Below are positions 34,581-45,982 of a DNA stretch of 64,000 nt, one piece after another. The DNA is taken from positions 1 to 64,000 of the forward strand of contig JBBHKE010002973.1 in assembly GCA_037447655.1 (NCBI GenBank), given 5' to 3'. Each line of letters begins with the position of its first letter. Position 1 is the stretch's first letter. Under the pieces are notes generated by a model. It made no database searches, was not told the origin of the DNA, and saw only the letters and a program-made list of their open reading frames with translations. The stretch comes from Zygnema cylindricum. Taxonomy: Eukaryota; Streptophyta; Zygnematophyceae; Zygnematales; Zygnemataceae. The position numbers and the translations under genes are program-made.

Positions 34581-34706
34581 AGATTCACACGCCAGAATTC
34601 ATAGACCACGACAAGTGAGACACAGTCTAGAGGGAAACCTAACATAAGATTCACACGCCAGAATTCATAGACCACGGTAAGTGAGACACAGTCTGGAGGG
34701 AAACCT
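34581..34706. repeat. 66-bp tandem duplication
   Basis: The unit beginning agattcacacgccagaattc occurs at 34581 and 34647 with only a few differences. Unknown sequence otherwise. Confidence 0.85.
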
Positions 34707-34828
34707 TGCAGACTGGCTTCCGTCGGTAGATTATGTAAGGGCTTTAGTACAAGAAAGAGAGATAAGAAATATGAAAGACAACAGCTAGCGATCGACTAAG
34801 GATCGAGAGAGAGAAACCCTAACTCAAC

Positions 34829-35731
34829 TGCAATTCTGTGGTCTCCATTGTCCCACAGAATGAGCAGCCTATGTAAAGCCTCTAGGATAATATTTACCCC
34901 TTCCACTTTCCCACCGAATAAGTGCCGCCCAGGCACAAAAGTATTTTGACCACCCTCACCCTTGTGAGGACAAGACTCCCCTGAGTCAAACGCAAAAAGA
35001 ATCAGTGAATTTTCTCCCCTGAGCAGTAAGTTATAGCTGGTCAAAGATGACCTTTATAGGTAAAATCTCTCTTAGAGAGAGGTACCTAAATTTCACTAAG
35101 TCTTGCTCTGCCTCCTTACGATGCCTACTACTTAACCCTAGTCCAATAGAAACACTATATAGTTCAAAAAGGTACACTAGGTGATGTACTTATTGTACGA
35201 CCATTGTACGACATGGCTTTTATAGTGACGCTTGTCAAAACGGGAGCCATGGTTCCTCCTCCCATCTTCTCCGATATCCAATAGTATGGTGCCACGTGGC
35301 GTCGCGTGAAGCTATCCCCTAAGGCCGCCGAAAGTTTATTGCGGATGGCGGCTGTAATTTTGGCCGTCCGATCATTTTGTATTTATGCAGCTTCGATTCG
35401 CTTCCATGCATGAATTGATTAATGCGTGTTTTCGTTAGTTTGCTGCAAATTAGTCCGTTTGATAAATTGATGAATATGCGTGAAACGTAATACGTATATC
35501 GTTTCGGTAGTGCCTCAATGGATAAGGCGTAGGTCTAAATAATAGTCCCTAGACCCCGGTTCAAATATGGCCAAAGGCTGTATTTTGCTACAAATAGTAA
35601 AATACCTTGTAGTTCATTCTGCCTCCTTCTAAGTGACGCGACAACCATGGCGTGCCTTTGGTTCTCTATTTCTCTCTCTTTACATTCTAACTAAAATATA
35701 GAAGTGAATTATTAATTACCTCTTTTCAACA
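34829..35731 (-). repeat. TE5 3' LTR
   Basis: From TGTTGAAAAGAGG to AGAATTGCA on the minus strand. It carries a G-box (gccacgtggc near 35290-35299), an antisense tRNA-like module and the leader hairpins (tgctcccctgagca context near 35016-35029). Confidence 0.88.
35506..35572 (+). other. Antisense tRNA-like module in TE5 3' LTR
   Basis: GCCTCAATGGATAAGGC forms a perfect D-arm stem; GGTCTA..TAGACC can form an anticodon-like stem; CCCCGGTTCAAATATGG carries the B box. Confidence 0.7.
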
Positions 35732-36229
35732 CTCCCCTTAATTTTTAGTCAGTTTTCAATTTTAATCCTCAGTTTTCTCTACAATAAATCAGCTTAGGGG
35801 AAGGTATTGGTTTTGTCATCATGTCTGCAATCATTTCTTTATCAGTTTTATGAACCAATTTAATGATTTTATTTTCAACCTTCTCTCTGACAAAGCTTAG
35901 TCTAATATCCATATGCTTGGCTTTGAAGTGATGTTTCGGATTAACTGCAATAGAGATAGCAGCTTGATTATCACCAAAAACATTCCGAGTTCCTGTTTTC
36001 ATGAACCCAAGTTCTTCAAGAAGAGATTTCACACACAATAATTCTTTGGTGGCAGCACAGGAAGCCATGTATTCAGCCTCCATAGTGGACTGAGCAAATA
36101 TTTTTCTGTTGCTTGCTACTCCAACAGCATGCACCAGATCTAATTTGCAACACATATCCAGTTGTACACCGCCTTAAAGGCACATCTCCATAACTAGCAT
36201 CACTCCAGGTTGTGATGTCAGTATGTTCC
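35732..36229 (-). pseudogene. TE5 RNase H end
   Basis: HTDITTWSDASYGDVPLRR, CCWSSKQQ, STMEAEYMASCAATKEL, DNQAAISIAVNPKHHFKAKH, MIADMMTKPIPSPKL. Ends at the polypurine tract next to the 3' LTR. It was separated from the rest of the element by TE4. Confidence 0.85.
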
Positions 36230-37068
36230 TGTTGTTCTGAGACAACAGCCGGAACCGAAGACGATGAGGATGCCGGTGTAGTCATCTCGGAACCAAACCA
36301 AGCAAGAAACTTTCACAAAAACCAGTCTGAAAAACAGCAACTTCAACAGTTGATAAAAACCAAACCAGAGACACAATAGCTCTGAAAATCTACCACAATG
36401 TAGATATTATCAAGATGAACATACACACAAAATTACAAGTAATTCTGATAACAGATCTGTGAGATATCCACAGATGAAAATGCCAAAAACAGGCTGTACA
36501 GTTTTGACTACAAAATGTTCATACCTTCAAAGTTATCTAAGTCCTACTAATATACACCGAAGCCTATGCTGCTGAACGTACGGAGGCATACCAGCCGTAC
36601 AATAAATACCTGCGGCTCGAACCGAACAAGGTACGTCATACAAAAAGATTCCTTTACTAATCAACTAACCACACAAAGACAAAAATCTACTTAACTAGAT
36701 ATTTACAAAGGAGTAGGATTCTATATATCACGTCATTTGTCGTGTATGTGGCTCACACGGACCAGCATTTGTCGGCGGTCTCCCTCAACCGCGTACATAT
36801 CACATTCGGCACCGTAGACAAATCTCCATGTGCCATTTTGTCCTCAAGTGTATATATGCACAAACAATCGGATATTCTGGAGTGTCCTCTTTCTTGTAGT
36901 GACTTGTGTCTCGGGAGTGTATACAAAGGTGTACTCCCTACCGATCTAGTGGAACATCAATTCTGGTATGTAATGAAACGAACTTACAACCAAACATATG
37001 CTAATTCGTGAAACTCTCTCTCCCTCACACTCGAGGCATAGAGAGGACTAAAGCTTTCCAAAACAACA
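36230..37068 (-). repeat. TE4 3' LTR
   Basis: From TGTTGTTTTGGAAAGC to TCTCAGAACAACA on the minus strand. It carries the AGGACTTAG box (36537-36545) with a TATA-type element beside it. It repeats the gag start (ATG at 36285), here followed by TE5 sequence. Confidence 0.95.
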
Positions 37069-37091
37069 CTCCCCTAAAGCTTTAGACTCTT

Positions 37092-40000
37092 CTAGCCACT
37101 TAAGCCACATGCCTCTCTGCAAAACTTTAATTTAGGTGCAGGCAAGGGTTTAGTCATCATGTCAGCAACCATCTCCTCATCTGGTAAATAACTGAGTTTC
37201 AAAACTCTTCCCATAACCTTCTCTCTCACAAAGTGTAGCTTGATATCAATGTGTTTGCTCTTAAAGTGATGGCTAGGGTTAGATGCAATAGCAATGGCAG
37301 CCTGATTGTCACACCACACTACTTGAGGTCCAGATTGCATAAACAAAAGCTCTTGAAGGAGAGACTTTACCCAAAGTAACTCTTTGACGGCTGCGCTAGC
37401 CGCCATGTACTCAGCCTCCATAGTAGACTGAGCTGTCACCTTCTGAAGTTTGCTGCTCCAAAAGCATGTCCCACTTCCAATCTTCAGAATGTATCCACTA
37501 GTAGAGCGTCGGCTTGGCATATCTCCATAGCTCGCATCGCTCCATGTCTGAATTTTTACTTCCTCTCCACCGAGAGAGAGTCGGAGGTTTCGAGTTCCTG
37601 CAAGGTATCGAAGAACTCTCTTTGCCGCCTCCCAGTCTGACTTCTTTGGATTTTGCAAACTTCGGCTTAAGGCTCCAACAGCTGCTGCAATATCCGGACG
37701 GGTACAGTTCATGAAGTAGATGAGGCTTCCGACTATCTGCCTGTAAGGAATGGAGGACATAAAATCTGCCTCCCCTGACTCCAAAGAGTCATCAATCACA
37801 ACCCCACCATGTGATTCTTTCCCTTCTATTTTCTGTCTGAACTCCATGGGAGTAGCACTTCCCTTTGCCTCTGACATGCCGAACCTTTCAAGCATGTTTC
37901 CAATGGCTTCTTTCTGTGTCAAATAAATTAGTCTTTGTTTTCTATCCCTTTCTACCTGAATTCCCAAAATATACTTAGCCTCCCCTAAATCTTTCATTTC
38001 AAACCGGGAATTTAGAGCTGTTTTTATTTTGTTAATTTCATTAATAGATTTGCTTAGCAACAACAAATCATCAACATAAACAACAATATATATCACTCCA
38101 TCTTCCCCTTCCATTACATAAACCGAATGATCTGAACTGATTCTAGTAAAGCCAAGATTTGTCAAAAATTCATCTAGTTTTAGGTTCCACTGTCGTGGAG
38201 CCTGCTTCAGACCATAAAGGGACTTCAACAATTTACAAACCAGATTTTCTTTCCCTTTTTCTACATATCCCTCTGGTTTCTTCATATATATAACTTCCTC
38301 CAAATCCCCATGCAAGAAAGCTGTCTTCACATCCATTTGATGCAATTCCATATCCTCTATTGCTGCTAAAGATAAGAGAATCCTAACAGTAGGAAAACGA
38401 ACTACAGGTGAGAACGTCTCTTCATAATCAATGCCCTCTTTCTGGCTATACCCCTTAGCAACAAGCCTGGCCTTATATCTCTCAATGGTATTATCGGGAT
38501 TCAGCTTTAACTTGAATACCCACTTACAACCAATCGCTTTTCGATCCGGTGGAAGTTCCACAAGCTCCCAAGTTTGAGCCTCCATAATTGACTTTATCTC
38601 GTCATTTGCCGCAGCAATCCACAGATCTTTTTCCGGAACAGAGAAAGCTTCTTGAATGGTAAGAGGCTCCCCTGTGATTGCAGAATAAGCATGATCCACT
38701 CGGTCACCTCTTAGCCGGCTGCTTTGTCTTCTTCCCCCCGGAAAATCTGAAGCGAAAATTGTTGGTCCCCGACGTAGTCTTGGAGGAGGAGGAGGAGGAG
38801 GAGGAGGTGGTCCGGTAGTAGTTGCAATAGTAGGTGGATCAGGCAGCCCCAAAACATGTGGTAGTTCAGATTTAGATGAAGAAACCGTTGTTTGCTTGAA
38901 AGGAATCTGCTCAAGGATGACATATTCCTACAATTTTTCTGCCTTTTCCGCCTCATTCATGCTAAAAACATCAACAGATTGACTTTATTCTTTGATTTGA
39001 ATATTCCTAGCAATCTGAATTGTATTTTTCTGAGGATTATACACTCTATATCCTACGGACTCATCATCATAGCCCAAAAATATCCCAGGTACAGATTTTG
39101 GACTTAATTTCCAATTTGGAAGGTTATCCAACATAAAACACTTACTTCCAAATACTCTAAAGTGACTAACATTCGGCTTTCTTCCTGTCCACATTTCATA
39201 AGGTGTTTTATCCTTCACAGATCTAGTTTCTATTCTATTTCTAATGTAAGAAGCACACTGAAAAGCTTCTCCCCAAAATTTTGGATCTACACCTTTATCC
39301 ATCATCATAGACATAGCACATTCAGTCAAGGTCCTATTGAGTCTTTCAGCCACACCATTCTGTTCCGGAGTGTAAGGAACAGTAAACTCATGAGAAATTC
39401 CATTTTCTTTCAAGTATTCAGCAAAGGCATTTGATACATACTCTCCGCCGTTGTCAGATCGCAAAGCAAGGATCGATTTTCCGTGAAGTTTCTCCGCCCA
39501 GATCCGGAAATGCTTGAAATGTGTGAAGACCTCGCTCTTCTCCTTCATAAAGTACACTTGGCTGAAACGTGAGAGGTCATCAGTGAATGTAACAAGGTAT
39601 TTCCTTCCACCAAGGGAAGGAACTTTGGCCGGTCCCCATACATCCGAGTGGATAAGGCCGAGAAGATCCTTTGCTCGATGATCTGAAGTCTGTGGTAAGG
39701 GAAGCTTATGAAGCTTTCCTAGAGCACAACCATCACAAACATGGGATTCCTTTTCACCAAGCTTGACACCTTCTATCATATTAGTCTTCACCATCTTTTC
39801 AAGCCTCTCATTATGAACATGCCCAAGCCTTTTATGCCACAAAACATTTTCAGAAAGGACACTGGAGTACACAAAATCAACTTTATTAACCAGGTCCATC
39901 CGATACAACATGTTTGGGCCTCTAGTTCCCACTAAGGCTACTCTCCCATCTTTGCTTACTATCTTTTTGCCTTTGCTCTGAAAAACATCAAAACCTTTAC

Positions 40001-41213
40001 TTTCTGCATCTGAGGTAGAAAACAAATTTTTCTTAAATTTAGGCACATATAACACATCATGCAAAGTTCTTTTTACAGCTTTGCCATCTATCTCACAATT
40101 CAGATCTATGCTACCCTTAGCATTAGCTTCCACCGTGGCACCACAAGCATAAAAGATTTGACGAGTAGGGATAGGTGTCATATCCTTGAAATACGATTTG
40201 TTCCAACACATATGGGAAGAACTTCCGGAGTCCATAATCCACCCGAGATCTCTCTCTCCCTCCATCATCTTTGCCATAGCAAAGAACTCGGTGTCATCAG
40301 TTTTAGGAAAACTAACAACCTCTGATTTCTCCTTCTCCATCTCCTTCACCGGCTCCTCTTCCACCGCTGAAAAAGCTGCGGTTTTGCTCGGAGGTTTCGG
40401 TGTAAATGGAGCTCCTCTCACCTTCCATCCTTTGCGATAAGAACCTGTTTCACACGCTTTTATATACAAAGGACAAAACTTGTACAAATGACCATTATTA
40501 TAGCAATAGACACACCGTTCATATTGCTGAAATGACTGATTTCCTTGAAATCTATTATCTCTCTGAAACTGAGCATTGTAAGCTACAGCTGGCTTTCCAG
40601 AATTAAATGCCAATTGATTCGCTTCTTCTTCTAGCACATACTCTATAGCTGTAGCTAGATTCCACTGTGTCTTATCCAATTTTTTCAGTTCATCATAGGC
40701 ACCTTTATACTCACTAGGAAGCCCCCTCACTAAAATCATTGCTTGGTGATACTCAGGAAATGAACCACCTGAACATGCATTTTCAGCAACTAGAAGTCTG
40801 AATTTATTGCAATATTCTGCCATGCTTCCGCCTGTATACTTATATTCCCAGATCTGCCCAGCAGTTATAATCTCATGTTGTGCATTAGCCCTAGAATATG
40901 TCTTTTTCAAAGCATCCCAAATCTCTGATGCTTTAGAAGCCTGAATGTATGTCATATGCAGCTCCTTAGATATCATTAATTTTATCAAATGAAGAGCCTG
41001 CTCATTCTTTTGATCATAGGTTACATCAGTTTCTACCATAGATCCATTAACAACATCAAAAAGCTTTACTTGTACAAAATACGACCTTACAAGATCTGCC
41101 CAATACAGATATTCTCTCCCATCAAAAACCGGAATTCGTGAAGGCGAGCCCGTAACCTGTTGTTCTGAGACAACAGCCGGAACCGAAGACGATGAGGATG
41201 CCGGTGTAGTCAT
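37092..41213 (-). CDS. TE4 copia gag-pol polyprotein with two in-frame stops
   Basis: 1374 codons in one frame from ATG 41213, which lies inside the 5' LTR. Domains by residue: gag 1-230; zinc knuckle C234-C237-H242-C247; protease DSG 328-330; HHCC H460, H465, C493, C496; integrase D524, D587, E623 with RSDNGGEY and NGVAERLNRT. After residue 742 a TAA (38985-38987) and 19 codons later a TAG (38928-38930) interrupt the integrase-RT linker. The frame then runs on through a poly-proline stretch, RT with [10 protein letters not shown] and VVYVDDLLLLSKS, and RNase H with WSDASYGDMPSRRS, STMEAEYMA and WCDNQAAIAIA, to a stop at 37092. Related elements have Lys or Gln at the TAG position, so it looks like a C-to-T change. 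The stops would prevent a full gag-pol unless read through. Confidence 0.93.
41143..41157 (-). promoter_or_regulatory. TE4 primer-binding site, inside the gag frame
   Basis: GGTTACGGGCTCGCC directly follows the 5' LTR. It differs from the initiator tRNA-Met anticodon-arm complement at three positions (ATG is ACG) and is translated as V-T-G-S. Confidence 0.7.
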
Positions 41214-41996
41214 CTCGGAACCAAACCAAGCAAGAAACTTTCACAAAAACCAGTCTGAAAAACAGCAACTTCAACAGTTGATAAAAACCAAACCAGAGAC
41301 ACAATAGCTCTGAAAATCTACCACAATGTAGATATTATCAAGATAAACATACACACAAAATTACAAGTAATTCTAATAACAGATCTGTGAGATATCCACA
41401 GATGAAAATGCCAAAAACAGGCTGTACAGTTTTGACTACAAAATGTTCATACCTTCAAAGTTATCTAAGTCCTACTAATATACACCGAAGCCTATGCTGC
41501 TGAACGTACGGAGGCATACCAGCCGTACAATAAATACCTGCGGCTCGAACCGAACAAGGTACGTCATACAAAAAGATTCCTTTACTAATCAACTAACCAC
41601 ACAAAGACAAAAATCTACTTAACTAGATATTTACAAAGGAGTAGGATTCTATATGTCACGTCATTTGTCGTGTATGTGGCTCACACGGACCAGCATTTGT
41701 CGGCGGTCTCCCTCAACCGCGTACATATCACATTCGGCACCGTAGACAAATCTCCATGTGCCATTTTGTCCTCAAGTGTATATATGCACAAACAATCGGA
41801 TATTCTGGAGTGTCCTCTTTCTTGTAGTGACTTGTGTCTCGGGAGTGTATACAAAGGTGTACTCCCTACCGATCTAGTGGAACATCAATTCTGGTATGTA
41901 ATGAAACGAACTTACAACCAAACATATGCTAATTCGTGAAACTCTCTCTCCCTCACACTCGAGGCATAGAGAGGACTAAAGCTTTCCAAAACAACA
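41158..41996 (-). repeat. TE4 5' LTR
   Basis: 839 bp; promoter box at 41465-41473. The last 56 nt in element orientation encode MTTPASSSSSVPAVVSEQ plus the first two bases of a Gln codon. Confidence 0.95.
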
Positions 41997-44900
41997 GTTC
42001 CCTTCCCAAATGCAACCACAATTCCCTTGTCCCCACCAGATACCTCATCACCCTTTTGGCAGCCCCCTAGTCTCTCTTTCTTGGTTCATTTAGACTCTTG
42101 ACGAGGACTCCTACAGCTGCAGCTATATCCGGCCAGGTACAATTTATAAAATATATTAAACTGCCTACAATCTGCCGATAAGGGATATTTTCCATAAATA
42201 TTCTTTCTATCTCATCTATCTCATCATTAATGATCAATATTCCTCTCTCGTTACTCCCCTCACACACTTTCTTCAAATCCATGGGAGAGGTACATCCGTT
42301 TGCTTTCTCCATTTGAAATTTTTCTAGCATATTACCAATTGCTTTTTTCTGAGTGAGTCTTATAATCCTATTCCCTCTATCTCTTTCCATTTGAATTCCC
42401 AAAATGTATTTTGCTTCGCCGAGATCTTTTATGTCAAAGCGGCTTCTAAGATCCCGTTTTAGTTTGTTAATTTTATCTAAGGACTTGCATGAGACCAACA
42501 AATCATCCACATAAATAGCAATAAATATCACTCCATCCTCATCCACAAATAAATATATGGAGTGATCTGAACTAATTCTGATTTACCCGAAACCGGTCAG
42601 AAATTCGTCAAGCTTTATATTCCACTGTCGCGGGGCTTGCTTAAGCCCATAGAGTGATTTTATCAGTTTGCAAACTTTGTTTTCTTCCCCACTTTCCACG
42701 AGTCCTTCCGGTTGCCTCATGTAAATTTCTTCTTCCAACTCTCTGTGCAAAAAGGCCGTTTTAATATCTATCTGGTGTAATTCCATATCCTGCGCTGCGG
42801 CTTTACTTAAAAGGATTCTAATAGAAGGAAATCTCGCTGCGGCTATACTTAAATGGATTATAACAGAAGGAAATTTGACTACAGGTGCAAAGGTTTCTTC
42901 GTAGTCTATCCCCTATTTCTGCGTATATCCTTTTGCAACTAACCTAGCTTTGTACCTCTCTATGGTATTATCCGGGTTTAATTTAAGTTTAAAAACCCAC
43001 TTACATCCGATCGGTTTTCGGTCTGGTGGACAATCTACCAACTCCCATGTATTGGCTTCCATGATAGAGGCCATTTCTTCATTTATAGCTGTAATCCACC
43101 GGCTACTTTCTGGAGTGTTTATGGCCTCTAAGTATGTCTAAGGTTCATCTGGGTGAGACATCTTTGTGAGTTGGTTATTTACTTGTCTTTCTTGAAGTCT
43201 TTTACTACTTCTTCTTCCCCCTTCAAAATTGGACGTCGGTATGGAAGGCATCCTTAGGTTTCGTTTAGGGAGATTTTCAGCTCCCCAATCTTCTAATTCC
43301 GTTGTCTCATCAAGTTCCTCATCGGTTTCCACTTTGTATTGTGGCGTTGCCTTGGATGTTGTCCTTTCCTCCTTCTCCTTTGGTAGATCTGCAAATTTTT
43401 CTTTTTCTCCCTCTTCCTTCTCTTCATTTTCAAAGTCAAAGTCAGAAAAGTGATCTGTTTCAAATCTGATTTTGACTTCCTTATTATATTTGAATGGATC
43501 AATGGACTTCTCTTCATTCATCACCACTATGTGTTTTACCAAAATTATCTCTCTCTTTTTCAAGTCATACACTAGGTATCGTTTTGTGCTCTCATCATAT
43601 CCTACAAGATATCTTGGCTCCCCTCTCCCCTCTAACTTCCATTTAGTCTTATCGGAATACAAACTGTAGACTTGACTTCCGAACACTCTCAAACTAGACA
43701 AAGCAGGCTTTCTTCGTGTCCACCTCTCATACGGAATTTCCTCCTTATTTGCTGAAGTTATGACTCTATTTTTGATGAAATTAGCATAGTTCATAGACTC
43801 CGCCCAAAACTACAACCCTATCCTCTTATCAGTTAGCATACTTCTAGACATATCTCTTAAAGTTTTATTCACTCTTTCTGCTACTCCATTTTGTTCCGGA
43901 TTATAGGGAACAATTTTCTCATGATGAATTCTTTCTTCTTTAAGATATTCTTCAAATTCCCTTAAGGTGTATTCTTTCCCATTATCACTTCTTATCTCTT
44001 TTATTGAGGTTTCGTGTTATTTTTTATTCCATACTTTATACTCTTTGAAACATCTCAATACCTCTGACTTATGTTTGAGAAAGTATACCTTTGTGTATCT
44101 AGACCAATCATCTGTGATTGTTAACATCCACCTCTTCCCCCTATGTTAAGCATATCTAGTAGGTCCCCAAACATCGGTGTGAATTAGATCCAATACTTCC
44201 GCTCTCCTAAATGTGGTTGCCTTTGGAAATGGAAGTCTATGAATCTTCCCTTTGGCACATCCATTGCAACCATCAAAGGTCTCATCATCCTCAAAAGTAA
44301 TACCCTCCACTATTCCATTTTTCTTCATTTTCTTTAATCTATCTAGATGCACATGCCCTAATCTTTTGTGCCAAAGCATTATCTCACTTGCACACCAGTA
44401 GAGAACACTCTTTTCATTGCAAATAACAATTCTGAACATTCACTGAGAGCTCTTCTCAGCTATGAAATAAACCTCATTATCAAAGCTTGCTGTGAAGATT
44501 CCTTTCCTAGATCCTGTTTCAAACTCTTTTTCATCTAAGAGAGCTGTTGAGACCAAGTTCTTACTAAGATTTGGAATGTAAAGAACGTCTGAGAGTGTAC
44601 AGTTGAGGTCTTTCCATCAACTAGAACCTTCAAGTCAACAGTTCCAACAAGACTTGTGGTTTCTACTCTACCATCTTCGTACTCTATCTTAACTGTTGAG
44701 ATCTTTCTCAGTTTAGTGAACCACCTTTTATCTTTGCACATATGCATTGAGGCCCCTGAGTCTATGATCCACCCATCTTCACGTGGATCCCTCTTATCTC
44801 CGAAAGCACACTTTAGTCTCCGTGGAATGTCAACATGCTTTTCAATGTTTTTCGGATTAAGAAGAAGCTCCTCAAGCTCATGAAGCTCCTCTTCCTGTTC

Positions 44901-45982
44901 GGTTTCTTCGTTCTCTTGCTCATCATGAACTTGAGTTAGGAAAGCCTTTTTCTTTCCTCGATTTCTTGAGGTCCATTGCCCATGTTTTAGTCGAAGATCT
45001 GCAAGTTTGCCACAATCTGCCATATAGTGTCCCGGTTTCTTGCAGAAGTGACATAATCCTCCTGAAGATGTTCCTCTCCCGTTTCTTTCAAATCTGCCAC
45101 CTCCTTGTCCTCTTCCTCCAAAGTTTCGATAGGGATCTTTCTCTCTCTCCTCATCATGCTCCCGCTAATCAGCTCCTAGAGAGAATGCTTGAACCCTTGG
45201 ACTCCCTTTTCTACGCTCTATGGTGCTTTCTTTCACTAAAATCATTCCCAGTGTGTCATCCCAATTCCAATTGCTATCTCCTATGTCCTGTAATCAATTA
45301 ATGATATTCTCATACTCTTCAGTTAGTTTAATCATTAATGTGATCACTCATTGTCTCTCAGACCACGAGTTACTTGCACTCTTTAGCTTTCCAAATAATG
45401 CTCATAAATCATTGCTATACTTATTCATGTTTCCTCCCTTATAAGTATAAGCTGCAATCTTGTTTTCTGCCAACTATTGCTGTTGTAATGATCCACTCTT
45501 ATATTTGTTAACTAGTGATATCCAAATCTGAGATGAAGATTTGACATGCATAAGGGATGGCAATGCCCTTTGCTAGACTTTTAAGAATTAAGAGCTTAGC
45601 AACCTTGTTTTTGTAGTTCCACTTTTCATACTCTGATCTTTCGATCTGAACCTTTGTCGCCGTTGCTGGTGGTGTTGCTACCGGTATCGCCTTCGGCAAT
45701 GGTGTCACTTGAGTTGCAACTCCTCCCATTTATCCTTCCATGACAATCTCCTCTCCTTCCTTGTCTTCATCCTCATTGATTGCGGCAGCTGTTCTACATA
45801 GTGTAGAGGCGGAGGTGCCAAAAAAGTGCGTTCCTCCAAATCCAGGTGGAGGTGGACATCGAACTTGTCCGGACACTATACCCCATAGGTGTTTCTCAAA
45901 TAGTTCTCCCTCCATCATCATTTCCCAATAAAGAAAGTCTGATCTATCAAATATGGGCACCCTAAAGGGTGGGCCCATAACG
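41997..45982 (-). pseudogene. TE5 copia gag to RNase H start (group I), degenerate
   Basis: Minus strand from the right: primer site 45967-45982 with gag ATG inside, MGPPFRVPIFDRSDFLYW, LWGIVSGQVR; a zinc-knuckle CHFCKKPGHY relic at about 45020-45055; protease WIIDSGASMHMCKDK (about 44725-44770); HHCC HKRLGHVHLDRL and CNGCAKGKIH; HTDVWGP; integrase end YERWTRRKP..LRVFGSQVYSL; a long acidic linker rich in KEKEE (43300-43450); [33 protein letters not shown] and IYVDDLLVSCKS; the start of RNase H up to LWLHLG at about 42010. Stops and frameshifts occur at several points, for example 45730, 43800 and 42910. A short duplication lies at 42800-42880. Confidence 0.85.
45967..45982 (-). promoter_or_regulatory. 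TE5 primer-binding site containing the gag ATG
   Basis: CGTTATGGGCCCACCC follows the 5' LTR. Apart from its first base it is complementary to the anticodon arm of initiator tRNA-Met. Confidence 0.75.

Larger units (their letters stand above)
36230..41996 (-). mobile_element. TE4: young group III copia retrotransposon nested in TE5
   Basis: 5767 bp with identical-length 839-bp LTRs (36230-37068 and 41158-41996), in which I see only three base differences. The 5-bp duplication GTTCC is perfect (36225-36229 and 41997-42001). All copia domains are present in order in a single frame, apart from two stop codons. It is the most recent insertion in the window. Confidence 0.95.

Noticed and set aside
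36742-37011. 89-codon frame repeated identically at 41670-41939
   Set aside because: It lies in the two LTRs of TE4, which are nearly identical because the insertion is young; there is no independent sign of coding selection.
38928-38987. Reassigned stop codons as an explanation for stops in TE4
   Set aside because: The host gene exons here use the standard code, and other copies show stops of all three kinds at Gln, Trp and Arg positions, which fits ordinary decay (C-to-T changes).
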